37,672 bases of DNA from an uncultured Lachnospiraceae bacterium (GTDB lineage Bacteria > Bacillota > Clostridia > Lachnospirales > Lachnospiraceae), in NCBI GenBank assembly GCA_947565425.1, contig CANOFW010000030.1, positions 1 through 37,672 of the forward strand, given 5' to 3'. Both the position numbers and the translations under genes were made by a program. Shown in pieces: positions 1 to 10,084 of this stretch. Each line of letters starts with the position of its first letter. Positions within the stretch are counted from its first letter, which is position 1. The notes under the pieces were generated by a model, which saw only the letters and a list, made by a program, of their open reading frames with translations, was not told the DNA's origin and searched no databases.

Positions 1-3000
1 GCCTCGAAAGAGGAAGCCACAGAGCCGGAGAAGAGCGCAGCCTCGAAAGAGGAAGATACAAAGTCACAGGAAAGTATAGAGACTGAGCAAGAAAGCAAAG
101 AGTCAAAAGACAGCGATAATACCTCAAAGGCAGCAAAAGACAGCGATAACGCGGCGACTGATACGAACGTTGACGGTTATGTCAGCTTAGCGGAATTAAA
201 GGAGCAAAAAACCGGCCTTCCGACAAGAGAAGTTACAAAGGGTGAGAGTGATCCGCAGAGTTTTGTCAATAATGCTGTGAATGAGATGGTTCCGGATGCA
301 ATGAGCGGGCTTGATGCGTCCGCCAAGGTAAAGGTTACGTTCGCCCCTGGCGAAAATGAGAAGCAGATCAAGTTCCGCATCAAGGATGACGATAAGCCAG
401 AGGGGCAGGAGGCGTTTACGCTTCTTTTGACAGACCCTGAAAATGCGGAGGTTTATCAGGTGACGTCGCTTTCTGTGATCATTGAGGACGATGAGCAGAC
501 GGAACGCTCGAAGGTATCCTTCACGCAACCGGAGTACGTTTCCGAGGATGGCAAGGCAGTCGTTACCATCAAGCGTGAAGGTGCGGAATATTCGATTGCG
601 GACCTTGAAATTCGCAGCAGTGGAGATACCGCAAAAGCCGGCGTGAATTATAATGAAGTCCATCAGGCGGTCGCTTTTGCGCCGTATGAAATGGAGAAGA
701 AGGTAGAGATCCCGGTTGCAGGCCAGGGCAGATTTGAGGTTGTGATGTCGGAGTTCGGCTCTTGCGAGGCGGGGGAGCTTACGCGCGCCACCATTTCGGT
801 GCAGGAAGACGCGGGCATACAGCCACAGTCGGATTCCGGCATACAGGCGCAGGCGGCCTCAAGCTTTGATATTTCAATTAATAGCAAGAATTACAGGGTT
901 GAGTATAATTGGGGGGATGCCAAAGGAAAAATTATGGATACGGCTTATAATCCCGCAGTCTGGGCAGGAGAATATTATTTCCCGACAGACGCGGCGCATG
1001 GTGGAATTTTCAGCTATGCGCATTGGGACGGAAACAAGCCCGGTGGGACAAGGAACAGCCACTATCAGCAGGACAATGGTTCTGATATGTCCCAAAATTA
1101 CGGCAAACTGTACTATTATGATTGGCGCACTACGAAAAAAGGTCGTGTTTGGACAGAATCATCGGAGGTTCCGGCGATTTATTACCGTTATGTAGCGCCG
1201 GACTGGGCAATGACCGCGAAAACGTATGGCGGACAGAGGTGCCAATTCCGTCTGCAGTCAACAAAATCAAGAAAGAGTTATGATACCACACAGGACGTGA
1301 CAGGCCAGTTTGACCGTACCCGCGACAAGGGTATAATTCAAATCGGCGATGAAACCAACCGTAATTCGGACGGTCTGTTTCGGATGTATGCATACTCCAT
1401 TGACCAGGAAAAAAATAAGACGCCGAAATCCTACTTGAACTTTTACGGTGCGGCGGCAATGTTTAAACGGTATGACGTAAGCTTAGAGGCGCCGGAAGGC
1501 AAGACGTTCCTTACGCCTACCGGCAAGACAGATCCGATTGAGCCGGTGCAGGCAGAAGTAAAGTGCGGCGCACAGCTCTTATACCAGCATGAGAGTCGTG
1601 CAATCTATCCCAATCCCGAGACGTCCGGGTCTAATTTGGTATTTACGCTTAAAAGTTCGCATGTAAATGGACATGATGGGAAGTATGGCTCCCTCAGCGG
1701 ATACAAAATCACCGTAGGGACCGGCGGAAACAATGCTACGACTTTAAATTATCCGAAGGATTTTATTTCCTTTTTGAATAGCCGCAAAAATAGTACAAAG
1801 GGTTACATTGATTATGGAAAAAAGGCTGTCGAGAACGAAATTAATAGAATAAATAAGAATCTTGATACGATACCCTTCGACTGTTACTTTATTGACTGGA
1901 TTGAAAGCGAGCAGGTAAATACCAGCTCGGATGGCAACAGCTATAAGCAACTGCTGAAATTCAAGCCGATTTATAATTATAATGACGTTAAGGTGAATGT
2001 TCTTGCAGCCAGAGGCGGCAGTGGGCAATTTAAGAACAGCCAGCTTCAGGCAGGAAGGAAAGTAACGTTTCATGCAGGCGATCTGCTTGACCTTTCCATG
2101 ACGCCTGGCGATTCTATGACCCGTGTGGCGGGTTATGACGTATCCACGGACGGCGGCCAACATTTTGATACGGTTACAAGCACAAGCTCCCTGTTTTTGG
2201 AATCATCCACTGAATATACGATTCGTCCTGTATTTGAGAAAGACGAGAACCATATTGAGATTATTTTTGCAGACGATACGGCAAGGAACAATCTGAAAGT
2301 GGAAGAAACCATTCCGCAAAGCGAATTAATTTCTAACAGCCTGTTTCGGGGACGCACGATACTGAATTTAAATCCCCAAGCGTCGACGGTGCAGGGGAAG
2401 ATGAAACCGACGGTAGGTCAGGATTACACCGTCAGGATCAAGGTGACGGGAAAGCCAAAACGGGCAGGGTATGTCTACCGTCCGGTGATTAAAGATAATA
2501 TGACGGGGCAGAGCTACAATACCCAGACATACTACATGAATGCCAGATCAAGGAAGGAAGATAATACGCTGACAGTTTCGGTGGTAGAAGTAAAGGAATC
2601 GGAGCTTCGCAATTATACGGTGGAGGGCAATGTGGTAAGCGCCATAAAGCCAATTTTAGACGACGGGCAGGCATTAAAGGAGCTGCCGGTAGCGAATATG
2701 TCTGTTATGGTCGGACAGGGGCAGGATGCGAGTGGTACAGTGACTGCCGTTGCCGCGCAAACAGACTCCAACGGTGAATACAGCTTAATGGATGTGAAAG
2801 GCATGCCCAATGACAGGATTCCAGTTCTGATTTCAAACGGCATAGGGCGGGGGCAGATCGCAGAAATCGTTCTGCCGGATGTAAGCGCCGGGCAGGACGG
2901 CGTGTGCCATGCCAACATCGGCAAACTAACCATGAAGTATCCTTCGGGGATTCCCAAGGTTACCGATATCAGCTATAATTACAACAATGCCGCGAATAAC

Positions 3001-6000
3001 CAGAGCAGCGACAATACGCATAATTCCATCAATATTTTTGACGATACGCTGAATATCACCGCCTCTGTGGACCTGGCGGGGAGAAAGATTGAAGAGGCGA
3101 TTTTCACGGTTTATTCGGTGGAAGGGACCAAAACGGAATACCACGCATATCCCTCTGATACGGATAAAGGGAAATTTAAGTTCTCCATAGAGAAGATGGT
3201 AGATAACCTGCGCAATGGCGACCGCATTTCCGTACGGCTGGTGGATAGCCAAAAGTATACCATGATGCTTGGCGGGTCAAATACATCCACAGTCAATATG
3301 GAATATCCGGATGTTGATACTGGAATTGTATTCTATACGGAAAATGTCTTAAGCGTGCCGCAGTATTACGAGACGTCGCCTGCGCCTACAGTGAATGTCC
3401 CGATTGTCGGCGCGGCGAATGGCCATGCCAATACAGGACTTTTAGCCTTTTCCAAGACTTATTGGGATGATAGTCAAAGCGGCTACACGCTTGACATTAA
3501 TATCTCAGGCAGCGCTACCAACAAGGGTTCGAAATCAGAAAAAGAAAAATTAGAATCGCTTAATAAGTATAAGAAAGCGGTTGAAACGGATAAGAAAGCC
3601 AACAAGCTTAATGCGGAAAATATCATGTTACAACAGGAGTTTGAGAACACGTCGCCAAACGATGCGGATAGAGGCATGGAGCTGGGTGAACAGATAGAAG
3701 AGAATGAGAAACTGTTTAAGGAGCTGGGCGGCAACAACCATGCCAAGGATATGCGCGCGGGAATGACAGACGCAAAGGTTCTGAGCGGAAGCGTGAACGT
3801 AATGCTGTCGCTGGAGTTCATTAGGGATTCCAAAGGGGATTATCTGTTATGCTATGGCGCTGTGACGATTGGAGGAACGTTTAAATTTAACAAGAGCTTC
3901 TACACAGCGATTTCTTTTGTGCCGTGTTTCTTTAACTTAAACGGAACGCTTCAGGTAAATTTGGCGTTCGGCGCTTCCACGCCTGATGCGCGCGATGCAT
4001 ACACGGAGGGCGAATTTCAGAGCCTTTCCGGAAATATCGCCGAGGTGTTTGGAGATGCGGGGCTGGATACGAAAACAGATATTATGTTTAAGGGGACCGG
4101 GCAGGTAGGCGTAGGCCTCTGTGGAGTCCTGTCAGCAAGGGGATATGTGTCGATCCAACTGCAATTTGACGTAGGCACAAGCGGCAATGATGTAGGTCTT
4201 GGGTTTTTAATTGGAACTGAGGGAGGCATCGGGTTTGATATATTGGTCGGCACGATTAACATAAATCTATTCACGGCTCAGGTTGGCGTCGGTACGCTGG
4301 AGGGCAAGACGTCATACAGCTTCTTTGGCGGGCTGGTGCAGGATAAGATCAAAAGCGCCGGACGGGCCTTTGCAGATACAAACGGTCAAGATGTTAAAGT
4401 ACTGTCGAAGGATGACAAAACTATTACGACCTACCGCGAAGCGGACGCTGGCACGGCAGACATGTCCGCATTTGGGAAAAACAGGCTGCGCGCAAGCTTA
4501 GAGGCAGATTCCATGACGACGCTGCTTTCACCGGCGGCGGAGCATACAAGGCCGCAGATTACGCTGCTTGACGGAGGCAAGAAACTGATTACCTTTATTG
4601 GCAACGGAGGCAAGAACACACACGCTTTGTTCTATTCCGTATATGACGGTACGAAGTGGAGTGAGCCAAAGCAGGTAGCGGATGATGGCACCATGGACTC
4701 CGTGCCAGACATATTGAATCTGGGAAGCAAGGTGATCATTGCCTGGGCGGACGCAGATAAAACATTTGCAGCTGACGATGCGGCGAAAGATAAGCTTTCC
4801 TCAATGGGCATTTCATTGGCAGTCTATGACGTGCAGACAGGCGTTATGTCAGAAGAGAGAACGATTGTCAAGGATGCATACTGCAACCTTGCCCCGCAGC
4901 TTTCGGAGTCGGGCGGCAATGTCTATTGCAGTTATATGAAGCGTGACTTGAAGGATGTGGAGAGCGAAGAGGATATCCTTGATATGGAAGGCATTTATTC
5001 CACGATGGCGTATGTGAAGTATCCAATCAATGGCAAGGCGCTGGGAGCGGAAGAGGAATTTGTCACGATTGAGCATCCTACAATCACAGATCCGCTTGTA
5101 TTTGATTACCATATGGAAACGATCGAGATCGGGGGAGACAGTTATCTTGTCTCTGCATATACGATTGACGAGGATGGCAGCCTTTCCACCGGAGGAGACA
5201 GGGGCTTGTGGATGAAGCTTAAAAATCTTACCACGGGAAAGGAATATTATCCGATGCAGATTGAGCAGCCGGACAGCGCCGCAAGCGCGCCAAAGCTTAA
5301 TGAGCTTGACGGCAGGCTATATCTGTCGTATTTGACAAATGGAAATACGTTTGGCCTGTTAGACGTAAGCGGCCTGTTGGAAGATATCTTTACAGGGCCA
5401 ACGGAAACGGGGGCAGATTTGGTTAGCGCTGACGTCAGCGTATATAAAAATGCTGATGCAAAGGATCAGAACTGGTATAAGAAGACAGCGGCTGACCTAA
5501 AGATGACGGCCGAAGGTTATGAGCATACGATCTATGATAAGCTCACAAGAGGTGAATTTGAGGTAGACAAAACAGGACTCAAGCAGCGTGAGGAATCCGA
5601 ATCCGCCGGTTTTGATTATACGCTTACAAGCAATGGCAAGGATTTATATCTGTTCTTTACCGACGTTTCAAGTAAGGACAACGGGACGTATTCTACCGGC
5701 AGGGAGCTGTACGGCATGCGTTACCACCGTAAAGACGACAATGCGGTCCTGGGCGATACGCAGACAGATACGGAAGACGGAGGGTTTTTTGCTGCATCGC
5801 AGATTACCGATTATAACAAAGTGATTGATGAGATGGATGTCGTGATGACAGAGGACAACAGAATCAGCGTGGTGTCGAATTACTATGAACAGGGCATTGG
5901 AGCGGACGGAGGAATCCAGTACGGCGATAATACGTTGGTAGAGCTTGACTTTGAGCCGGTAAGCTCCATTGATTTGAAACCTGGCTCTATATCAAGTGAA

Positions 6001-7671
6001 GAGATGGTTGTTGGTGAAGAGACACAGGTTACGTTTGAGGCGCAAAATACCGGCATGATTCCGGCGGAAGACGGATTTGAATATCGGATTACAAAATTTG
6101 TAAACGGCAAAGAGACAGAGCTTGTCAAGGGTGAATCGGATAAGGTTTTAGAGCCGGGAGAGAGTGAGGAAATCCATGTTCCTGTCACTCCGGAAGGAGA
6201 AAAGGCGGATATGGAGCTGCGCTTCTATCTCCATGAAAAAGGAACGGCAGAATTGAACGAGCCGTCCGATAAGGTAACGGTGAAGTATGAGAGCATCTTA
6301 GAATTTACGGAAAGCGAAATTGCCTGGGAAGACGGAGGGGCAAATGTCACTGCTGAAATTGAAAACAATGGCAGAAAGGCTTCCGAGCCGGCAAAGGGAA
6401 CCTTGTATTCGGTTGACCGCGAGGGCAAAAAGCTGACCTCTTATGGAACGTTTGACGTCCCTGCGCTTGCATCGGGCGAGACGCACAGCATTGCGCTGTC
6501 ATTTGTGCCGAAGGCTTCTGATTTCTCAGATCTTGGAATCATGGAGTTGGAGCTTGATGTGTCATCTGGCGATAAAGTTCTGGCAAACGACCGGCTTACA
6601 CTTCACTTCTCACAGCCTGCACTTGCCGAGATCAATGATGGGGCTAAGGGCATAGATTTGACGACGGGCAATAGCGTTACGCTTAAGACGATTGCCGCGC
6701 CATGGGGCGATGATGCAGGAGAAGTGAAATATTACAGCGAGGACAACAGCATTGCGTCCGTAGATGAGAAAGGCGTGGTAACGGGACACAGTAAGGGAAC
6801 CGTGACCGTATATGCGTACTATCCAAAGAACAACATATCAGACAGCATTGAGGTGACCGTAAGCGGCGAGTGCACAACACATAAATGGGAAGACGTCAAA
6901 GTGACTAAGACGGCAACCTGTAAAGAAACAGGCGCGAAGACACAGAAGTGTTCCGTGTGCGGTAGGACACAAACCGTCTCTATTCCGAAGGATGCGAAGA
7001 ACCATGCAAAATATGGCACGACGAAAAAAGTAACAAAAGAGGCGACGCTGAAAGCAGCAGGGAAGGCTGCATATATCTGTAAGGGATGCGGCAAGACGGT
7101 CAAGACGGAATCCATCGCCAAATTAAAATCTTCTGTGGATATAACCGTTAGCTGGAAAGCGGCCAAGAACGCGAAGAAGTACAAAGTGCAGGTATTTGCA
7201 GAGACAAAGGCGAAGGGCAAGGCTGTCGCTACGGTAACAACGAAAAAGGCCTCCGCTAAGATTAAGGGTGCAAAGCTTGTGGCAGGCAAGAAATATGTCG
7301 TAAAGGTAACTGCGCTTAATAGCAAGGGCAAAGCATTAAAGCAAACCGTAAAGATTACAAAGAACAGGAAATTTACATCCGTTATGAAGCAGCCGTTATC
7401 GAAGGTAAAGGCATCAGGAAAAGCGAAGAAGAGTGTGACAGTTTCCTTTGCGAAGGTTAGCAAAGCGAAAGCGGATAAGATTACGGTAGTTGTCAAAAAT
7501 GCAAAGGGTAAAAAGGTGATTTCTAAAACATTCACCAACAAAAAGACCCTGAAGAAAGTAGTTATAAACAGCAAAAAGCTCACAAAAGGCAAATACACGA
7601 TAAACGTGACAGCTAATAGCGGCAAGTTGAAAGCTGCCACAATTACCCTGAAGAAAGTTGACATAAAGTAA
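1..7671 (+). CDS. Giant multi-domain secreted/surface protein, 5'-truncated by window edge
   Basis: The frame is open from base 1, so the true start and any signal peptide lie upstream; 2556 codons are visible. In order: an E/K/S-rich low-complexity segment with repeated ASKEE and KDSDN units (1-160); two Calx-beta-like domains (about 300-500, ending IIEDDE, and 508-810, ending ISVQED); a long unrecognised beta-rich region; a carboxypeptidase-regulatory-like fold (about 2610-2850, TDSNGEYSL); a coiled coil (about 3538-3745); a glycine-rich beta segment (3780-4340); a propeller-like region (4540-5900); two CARDB-like domains (5950-6290 and 6295-6610); a Big_2 domain (6640-6870); a two-CxxC zinc-ribbon-like module (6877-7125); and two lysine-rich Fn3-like domains. 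No LPXTG motif or membrane helix ends the protein, so the basic tail may hold it to the wall by charge (inference). Adhesin or matrix protein is likely; the ligand is unknown. Confidence 0.8.
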   Translation, partial: ASKEEATEPEKSAASKEEDTKSQESIETEQESKESKDSDNTSKAAKDSDNAATDTNVDGYVSLAELKEQKTGLPTREVTKGESDPQSFVNNAVNEMVPDAMSGLDASAKVKVTFAPGENEKQIKFRIKDDDKPEGQEAFTLLLTDPENAEVYQVTSLSVIIEDDEQTERSKVSFTQPEYVSEDGKAVVTIKREGAEYSIADLEIRSSGDTAKAGVNYNEVHQAVAFAPYEMEKKVEIPVAGQGRFEVVMSEFGSCEAGELTRATISVQEDAGIQPQSDSGIQAQAASSFDISINSKNYRVEYNWGDAKGKIMDTAYNPAVWAGEYYFPTDAAHGGIFSYAHWDGNKPGGTRNSHYQQDNGSDMSQNYGKLYYYDWRTTKKGRVWTESSEVPAIYYRYVAPDWAMTAKTYGGQRCQFRLQSTKSRKSYDTTQDVTGQFDRTRDKGIIQIGDETNRNSDGLFRMYAYSIDQEKNKTPKSYLNFYGAAAMFKRYDVSLEAPEGKTFLTPTGKTDPIEPVQAEVKCGAQLLYQHESRAIYPNPETSGSNLVFTLKSSHVNGHDGKYGSLSGYKITVGTGGNNATTLNYPKDFISFLNSRKNSTKGYIDYGKKAVENEINRINKNLDTIPFDCYFIDWIESEQVNTSSDGNSYKQLLKFKPIYNYNDVKVNVLAARGGSGQFKNSQLQAGRKVTFHAGDLLDLSMTPGDSMTRVAGYDVSTDGGQHFDTVTSTSSLFLESSTEYTIRPVFEKDENHIEIIFADDTARNNLKVEETIPQSELISNSLFRGRTILNLNPQASTVQGKMKPTVGQDYTVRIKVTGKPKRAGYVYRPVIKDNMTGQSYNTQTYYMNARSRKEDNTLTVSVVEVKESELRNYTVEGNVVSAIKPILDDGQALKELPVANMSVMVGQGQDASGTVTAVAAQTDSNGEYSLMDVKGMPNDRIPVLISNGIGRGQIAEIVLPDVSAGQDGVCHANIGKLTMKYPSGIPKVTDISYNYNNAANNQSSDNTHNSINIFDDTLNITASVDLAGRKIEEAIFTVYSVEGTKTEYHAYPSDTDKGKFKFSIEKMVDNLRNGDRISVRLVDSQKYTMMLGGSNTSTVNMEYPDVDTGIVFYTENVLSVPQYYETSPAPTVNVPIVGAANGHANTGLLAFSKTYWDDSQSGYTLDINISGSATNKGSKSEKEKLESLNKYKKAVETDKKANKLNAENIMLQQEFENTSPNDADRGMELGEQIEENEKLFKELGGNNHAKDMRAGMTDAKVLSGSVNVMLSLEFIRDSKGDYLLCYGAVTIGGTFKFNKSFYTAISFVPCFFNLNGTLQVNLAFGASTPDARDAYTEGEFQSLSGNIAEVFGDAGLDTKTDIMFKGTGQVGVGLCGVLSARGYVSIQLQFDVGTSGNDVGLGFLIGTEGGIGFDILVGTININLFTAQVGVGTLEGKTSYSFFGGLVQDKIKSAGRAFADTNGQDVKVLSKDDKTITTYREADAGTADMSAFGKNRLRASLEADSMTTLLSPAAEHTRPQITLLDGGKKLITFIGNGGKNTHALFYSVYDGTKWSEPKQVADDGTMDSVPDILNLGSKVIIAWADADKTFAADDAAKDKLSSMGISLAVYDVQTGVMSEERTIVKDAYCNLAPQLSESGGNVYCSYMKRDLKDVESEEDILDMEGIYSTMAYVKYPINGKALGAEEEFVTIEHPTITDPLVFDYHMETIEIGGDSYLVSAYTIDEDGSLSTGGDRGLWMKLKNLTTGKEYYPMQIEQPDSAASAPKLNELDGRLYLSYLTNGNTFGLLDVSGLLEDIFTGPTETGADLVSADVSVYKNADAKDQNWYKKTAADLKMTAEGYEHTIYDKLTRGEFEVDKTGLKQREESESAGFDYTLTSNGKDLYLFFTDVSSKDNGTYSTGRELYGMRYHRKDDNAVLGDTQTDTEDGGFFAASQITDYNKVIDEMDVVMTEDNRISVVSNYYEQGIGADGGIQYGDNTLVELDFEPVSSIDLKPGSISSEEMVVGEETQVTFEAQNTGMIPAEDGFEYRITKFVNGKETELVKGESDKVLEPGESEEIHVPVTPEGEKADMELRFYLHEKGTAELNEPSDKVTVKYESILEFTESEIAWEDGGANVTAEIENNGRKASEPAKGTLYSVDREGKKLTSYGTFDVPALASGETHSIALSFVPKASDFSDLGIMELELDVSSGDKVLANDRLTLHFSQPALAEINDGAKGIDLTTGNSVTLKTIAAPWGDDAGEVKYYSEDNSIASVDEKGVVTGHSKGTVTVYAYYPKNNISDSIEVTVSGECTTHKWEDVKVTKTATCKETGAKTQKCSVCGRTQTVSIPKDAKNHAKYGTTKKVTKEATLKAAGKAAYICKGCGKTVKTESIAKLKSSVDITVSWKAAKNAKKYKVQVFAETKAKGKAVATVTTKKASAKIKGAKLVAGKKYVVKVTALNSKGKALKQTVKITKNRKFTSVMKQPLSKVKASGKAKKSVTVSFAKVSKAKADKITVVVKNAKGKKVISKTFTNKKTLKKVVINSKKLTKGKYTINVTANSGKLKAATITLKKVDIK

Positions 7672-7703
7672 AAAGAATTGTAATTTGATTTTGTAATTTT
7701 AAG

Positions 7704-7734
7704 AAGGCAGCTCCCGTGTATAGGGGGCTGTCTT
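7704..7734 (+). terminator. Stem-loop terminator after the giant surface protein gene
   Basis: A 12-bp stem with two G-T wobbles pairs 7704-7715 with 7723-7734 around a 7-nt loop, about 30 nt after the stop codon. The T-tract is weak (TCTTT), so termination efficiency is uncertain. Confidence 0.6.
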
Positions 7735-7783
7735 TGAAGAAAAAAATAAAAATAAAAATGTATGAAAACTACGGATTAGTAAT

Positions 7784-7812
7784 TTGACAAGAACAGCAAA
7801 GAAAGCTATACT
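7784..7812 (+). promoter_or_regulatory. Sigma-A promoter of nrdR
   Basis: A perfect -35 box TTGACA (7784-7789) and a -10 box TATACT (7807-7812) are separated by 17 nt. A GGAGG ribosome binding site follows at 7831-7835, eight bases before the nrdR ATG. This is the clearest promoter in the window. Confidence 0.88.
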
Positions 7813-7842
7813 AAAAATAAATAGTACGAAGGAGGAAGATTC

Positions 7843-8295
7843 ATGAAGTGCCCGTATTGCAGCAGTGATAACACCAGGGTCATCGACTCCAGGCCAGCGG
7901 ACGATAACAATGCTATCAGGCGCAGAAGGCTCTGTGATGACTGTGGGAAACGTTTTACTACCTATGAGAAAGTGGAGACGATTCCGCTGATTGTTATTAA
8001 GAAGGATGATAACAGAGAGCAATATGACCGTTCTAAAGTGGAGGCGGGAATTCTACGTGCCTGTCATAAACGTCCGGTATCTGCGGGACAAATCAGCCAG
8101 CTTGTGAATACGGTGGAAGTTGATATTTTTAACCGAGAAGAAAAGGAGATTTCAAGCTCCGAGATTGGTGAGATTGTCATGAACCGACTTCAGGAATTAG
8201 ACCCCGTAGCATATGTGCGTTTTGCCTCGGTGTACCGTGAATTTAAGGACGTCAATACTTTTATGGACGAGATAAAGAAGATATTAGATAAATAG
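7843..8295 (+). CDS. nrdR: Transcriptional repressor NrdR
   Basis: NrdR represses ribonucleotide reductase genes in response to ATP/dATP. The 150-residue length is typical of the family. An N-terminal zinc ribbon is visible as C3-x2-C6 and C31-x2-C34, followed by RRRRLCDDCGKRFTTYE, then the ATP-cone (about residues 48-138, starting IPLIVIKKD). It has its own strong promoter and a GGAGG site. No NrdR box was seen next to it, and no ribonucleotide reductase gene is in the window, so its targets lie elsewhere. Confidence 0.97.
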   Translation: MKCPYCSSDNTRVIDSRPADDNNAIRRRRLCDDCGKRFTTYEKVETIPLIVIKKDDNREQYDRSKVEAGILRACHKRPVSAGQISQLVNTVEVDIFNREEKEISSSEIGEIVMNRLQELDPVAYVRFASVYREFKDVNTFMDEIKKILDK

Positions 8296-8307
8296 TAATT
8301 GTTCTAA

Positions 8308-8421
8308 GGAAGAACCCTGATGCCACGTGCTGGGTTCAAAGAAGTAGAAAGGGAGGAGCCCTGATGCCTCTAATCGTAGCCAAAGAAGTAAATCGAAGCT
8401 GGGAGGATGCCTTAGGGCTGG
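8308..8421 (+). repeat. Degenerate tandem repeat, nrdR-yqeG gap
   Basis: About two and a half copies of a 43-50 nt unit of the form GGGAGGAGCCCTGATGCCTC...GGGTTCAAAGAAGTAGA fill most of this gap: 8308-8350 (diverged), 8351-8400 and the partial 8401-8421. The same unit recurs at 10130-10200. Each copy can form a small hairpin in which GAACCC or GAGCCC pairs with GGGTTC. The first copy contains a perfect GAACCC/GGGTTC pair around a 14-nt loop. Confidence 0.75.
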
Positions 8422-8439
8422 TGTCTGGGAGATAGAGAT

Positions 8440-8934
8440 ATGCGAAACGATTTGTATCCTGATGAATATCTGGATTCGGCCTATGAGATTGAATTTGACC
8501 GACTGTACGAAGAAGGATACCGAGGGATTATATTTGATGTAGACAATACGCTGGTGCCGCATGGAGCGCCGGCAGACGAGCGTGCCATAGCGCTGTTTGC
8601 TCATCTGAAAGAGGTAGGGTATCAATGTTGCCTTTTGTCTAATAATAAAGAGCCAAGAGTGAGGTCATTTAATGACGTCGTTAAGGTGCAGTATATTTTT
8701 AAGGCAGGAAAACCTAAAGTTTCCGGTTACCGCAGGGCGATGGAGCTGATGGGGACGGATGAGGACAGCACCTTGTTTGTGGGAGACCAGATTTTTACGG
8801 ACGTGTATGGGGCGAACCGTGCCGGAATCCGTACTATCCTTACGAAGCCCATCCATCCCAAGGAAGAGATTCAGATTGTGCTCAAGCGATACTTGGAGAA
8901 GATCGTGTTGTATTTTTATCAGAGACGAAAATAA
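8440..8934 (+). CDS. YqeG family HAD-IIIA phosphatase
   Basis: A 164-residue HAD-superfamily phosphatase of the YqeG group. All four HAD motifs are visible: DVDNTLV (motif I, about residues 32-38), LSNN (motif II), the lysine in FKAGKPK (motif III) and GDQIFTDV (motif IV, with the acidic residues for Mg2+). The start is supported by GGGAG at 8427-8431. The physiological substrate of this group is not settled. It sits between nrdR and rpiB, and in related Clostridia yqeG is often near efp, as here. Confidence 0.9.
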   Translation: MRNDLYPDEYLDSAYEIEFDRLYEEGYRGIIFDVDNTLVPHGAPADERAIALFAHLKEVGYQCCLLSNNKEPRVRSFNDVVKVQYIFKAGKPKVSGYRRAMELMGTDEDSTLFVGDQIFTDVYGANRAGIRTILTKPIHPKEEIQIVLKRYLEKIVLYFYQRRK

Positions 8935-8995
8935 ATGTTTTGAATGGTGTATCAAACCGGCAGAATTTTAATAATCAGGAAAGGAAGGAAAGGAA

Positions 8996-9439
8996 ATGAA
9001 AGTAGCAATCGGCAACGATCACACAGCAGTAGATTTAAAAATGGAGGTTATGGAATTTGTAAAGAGCCTGGGGCATGAGGTGATGAACCTGGGAACGGAC
9101 AGTACGGAGAGCTGTCATTATCCGGTATATGGGGAGAAAGTAGGACGTGCAGTTGCTTCCGGGGAGGCGGACTGTGGAATCCTTATTTGCGGCACAGGAG
9201 TAGGAATTTCTTTAGCAGCAAATAAAATCAAAGGTATTCGCTGCGGCGTATGTTCGGATACTACAACGGCGCACTTGATTAAGGAGCATAACAACGCCAA
9301 TATCATCGCTTTTGGCGCGCGGATTGTTGGCAATGAGCAGGCAAAAGATATCGTAAAATCATATCTGGAAGCAGAATTCATGGGTGGCAGGCATCAGACA
9401 CGCATTGACCTGATTCACGAGATTGAAGAAAAAGGTTGA
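8996..9439 (+). CDS. rpiB: Ribose-5-phosphate isomerase B (RpiB/LacAB family)
   Basis: Interconverts ribose 5-phosphate and ribulose 5-phosphate in the non-oxidative pentose phosphate pathway. The 147-residue length fits the family. The catalytic cysteine is C65 in ICGTGVGISLAANK; the substrate-binding GNDHTA is at residues 6-11, and the HNNAN segment with the following FGARI is conserved. The start follows an A/G-rich AAGGAAGG site. Some family members act on allose 6-phosphate or as LacA/LacB subunits; a single gene with the Cys65 motif favours RpiB. Confidence 0.92.
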   Translation: MKVAIGNDHTAVDLKMEVMEFVKSLGHEVMNLGTDSTESCHYPVYGEKVGRAVASGEADCGILICGTGVGISLAANKIKGIRCGVCSDTTTAHLIKEHNNANIIAFGARIVGNEQAKDIVKSYLEAEFMGGRHQTRIDLIHEIEEKG

Positions 9440-9464
9440 AAAATCTTCCATTTTAGTATAGAAT
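9436..9464 (+). promoter_or_regulatory. Probable sigma-A promoter of efp
   Basis: TTGAAA (9436-9441) overlaps the rpiB stop codon and lies 17 nt before TAGAAT (9459-9464); both hexamers match 5 of 6 consensus bases. A small perfect hairpin (GGGCA at 9478-9482 with TGCCC at 9488-9492) lies in the predicted leader. Confidence 0.6.
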
Positions 9465-9523
9465 GGTACAAGTGTGAGGGCAGAAAATGCCCGTTTGTAG
9501 TATAGTTTAAGGAGGAATATCGA

Positions 9524-10081
9524 ATGATTTCAGCAGGAGATTTCAGAAATGGTATTACGATTGAATTAGATAATAACATTTTTCAAATTATTGAATTTCA
9601 GCATGTAAAGCCAGGGAAGGGCGCAGCATTTGTGAGGACAAAGTTAAAGAACATCAAGAACGGCGGTGTGGTAGAAAAAACTTTCCGTCCTACGGAAAAG
9701 TGTCCTCAGGCAAGGATCGACAGAGCGGACATGCAGTATTTATATTCTGACGGAGATTTATTCCATTTTATGGATGTTGAGTCTTACGAGCAGATAGCGT
9801 TGGATGCAGAGGCTATCGGTGATGCGCTGAAGTTTGTAAAAGAGAACGAGATGGTGAAGATGTGCTCCCATAATGGCAATGTATTTGCAGTTGAGCCGCC
9901 ATTGTTTGTGGAGTTAAAGATTACAGATACGGAGCCTGGTTTCAAGGGAGATACGGCAACTGGCGCAACAAAGCCGGCAGTTGTGGAGACGGGAGCTACG
10001 GTGAATGTACCATTGTTTGTAGAGCAGGACGATGTAATTAAGATTGACACAAGAACGGGAGAGTATCTCTCAAGAGTGTAA
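9524..10081 (+). CDS. efp: Translation elongation factor P
   Basis: EF-P relieves ribosome stalling at proline stretches. The 185-residue protein has the three-domain layout: an N-terminal KOW-like domain with conserved loop lysine K32 in [10 protein letters not shown] (the position modified in many bacteria), a central OB domain from about residue 65, and a C-terminal OB domain ending GEYLSRV. No EF-P modification enzyme gene (such as epmA or ymfI) is beside it. The start follows AAGGAGG at a normal distance. Confidence 0.97.
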   Translation: MISAGDFRNGITIELDNNIFQIIEFQHVKPGKGAAFVRTKLKNIKNGGVVEKTFRPTEKCPQARIDRADMQYLYSDGDLFHFMDVESYEQIALDAEAIGDALKFVKENEMVKMCSHNGNVFAVEPPLFVELKITDTEPGFKGDTATGATKPAVVETGATVNVPLFVEQDDVIKIDTRTGEYLSRV

Positions 10082-10084
10082 TAA

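Noticed and set aside
6819-7664. 281-codon open frame on the - strand
   Set aside because: It lies opposite the lysine-rich C-terminal domains; AAG/AAA-rich coding DNA leaves few stops on the opposite strand, and the product is a monotonous F/V/L/T string with no family features.
8308-8421. Repeat cluster as a possible CRISPR array
   Set aside because: Units are contiguous and degenerate, with no unique spacers of constant length and no cas genes nearby.
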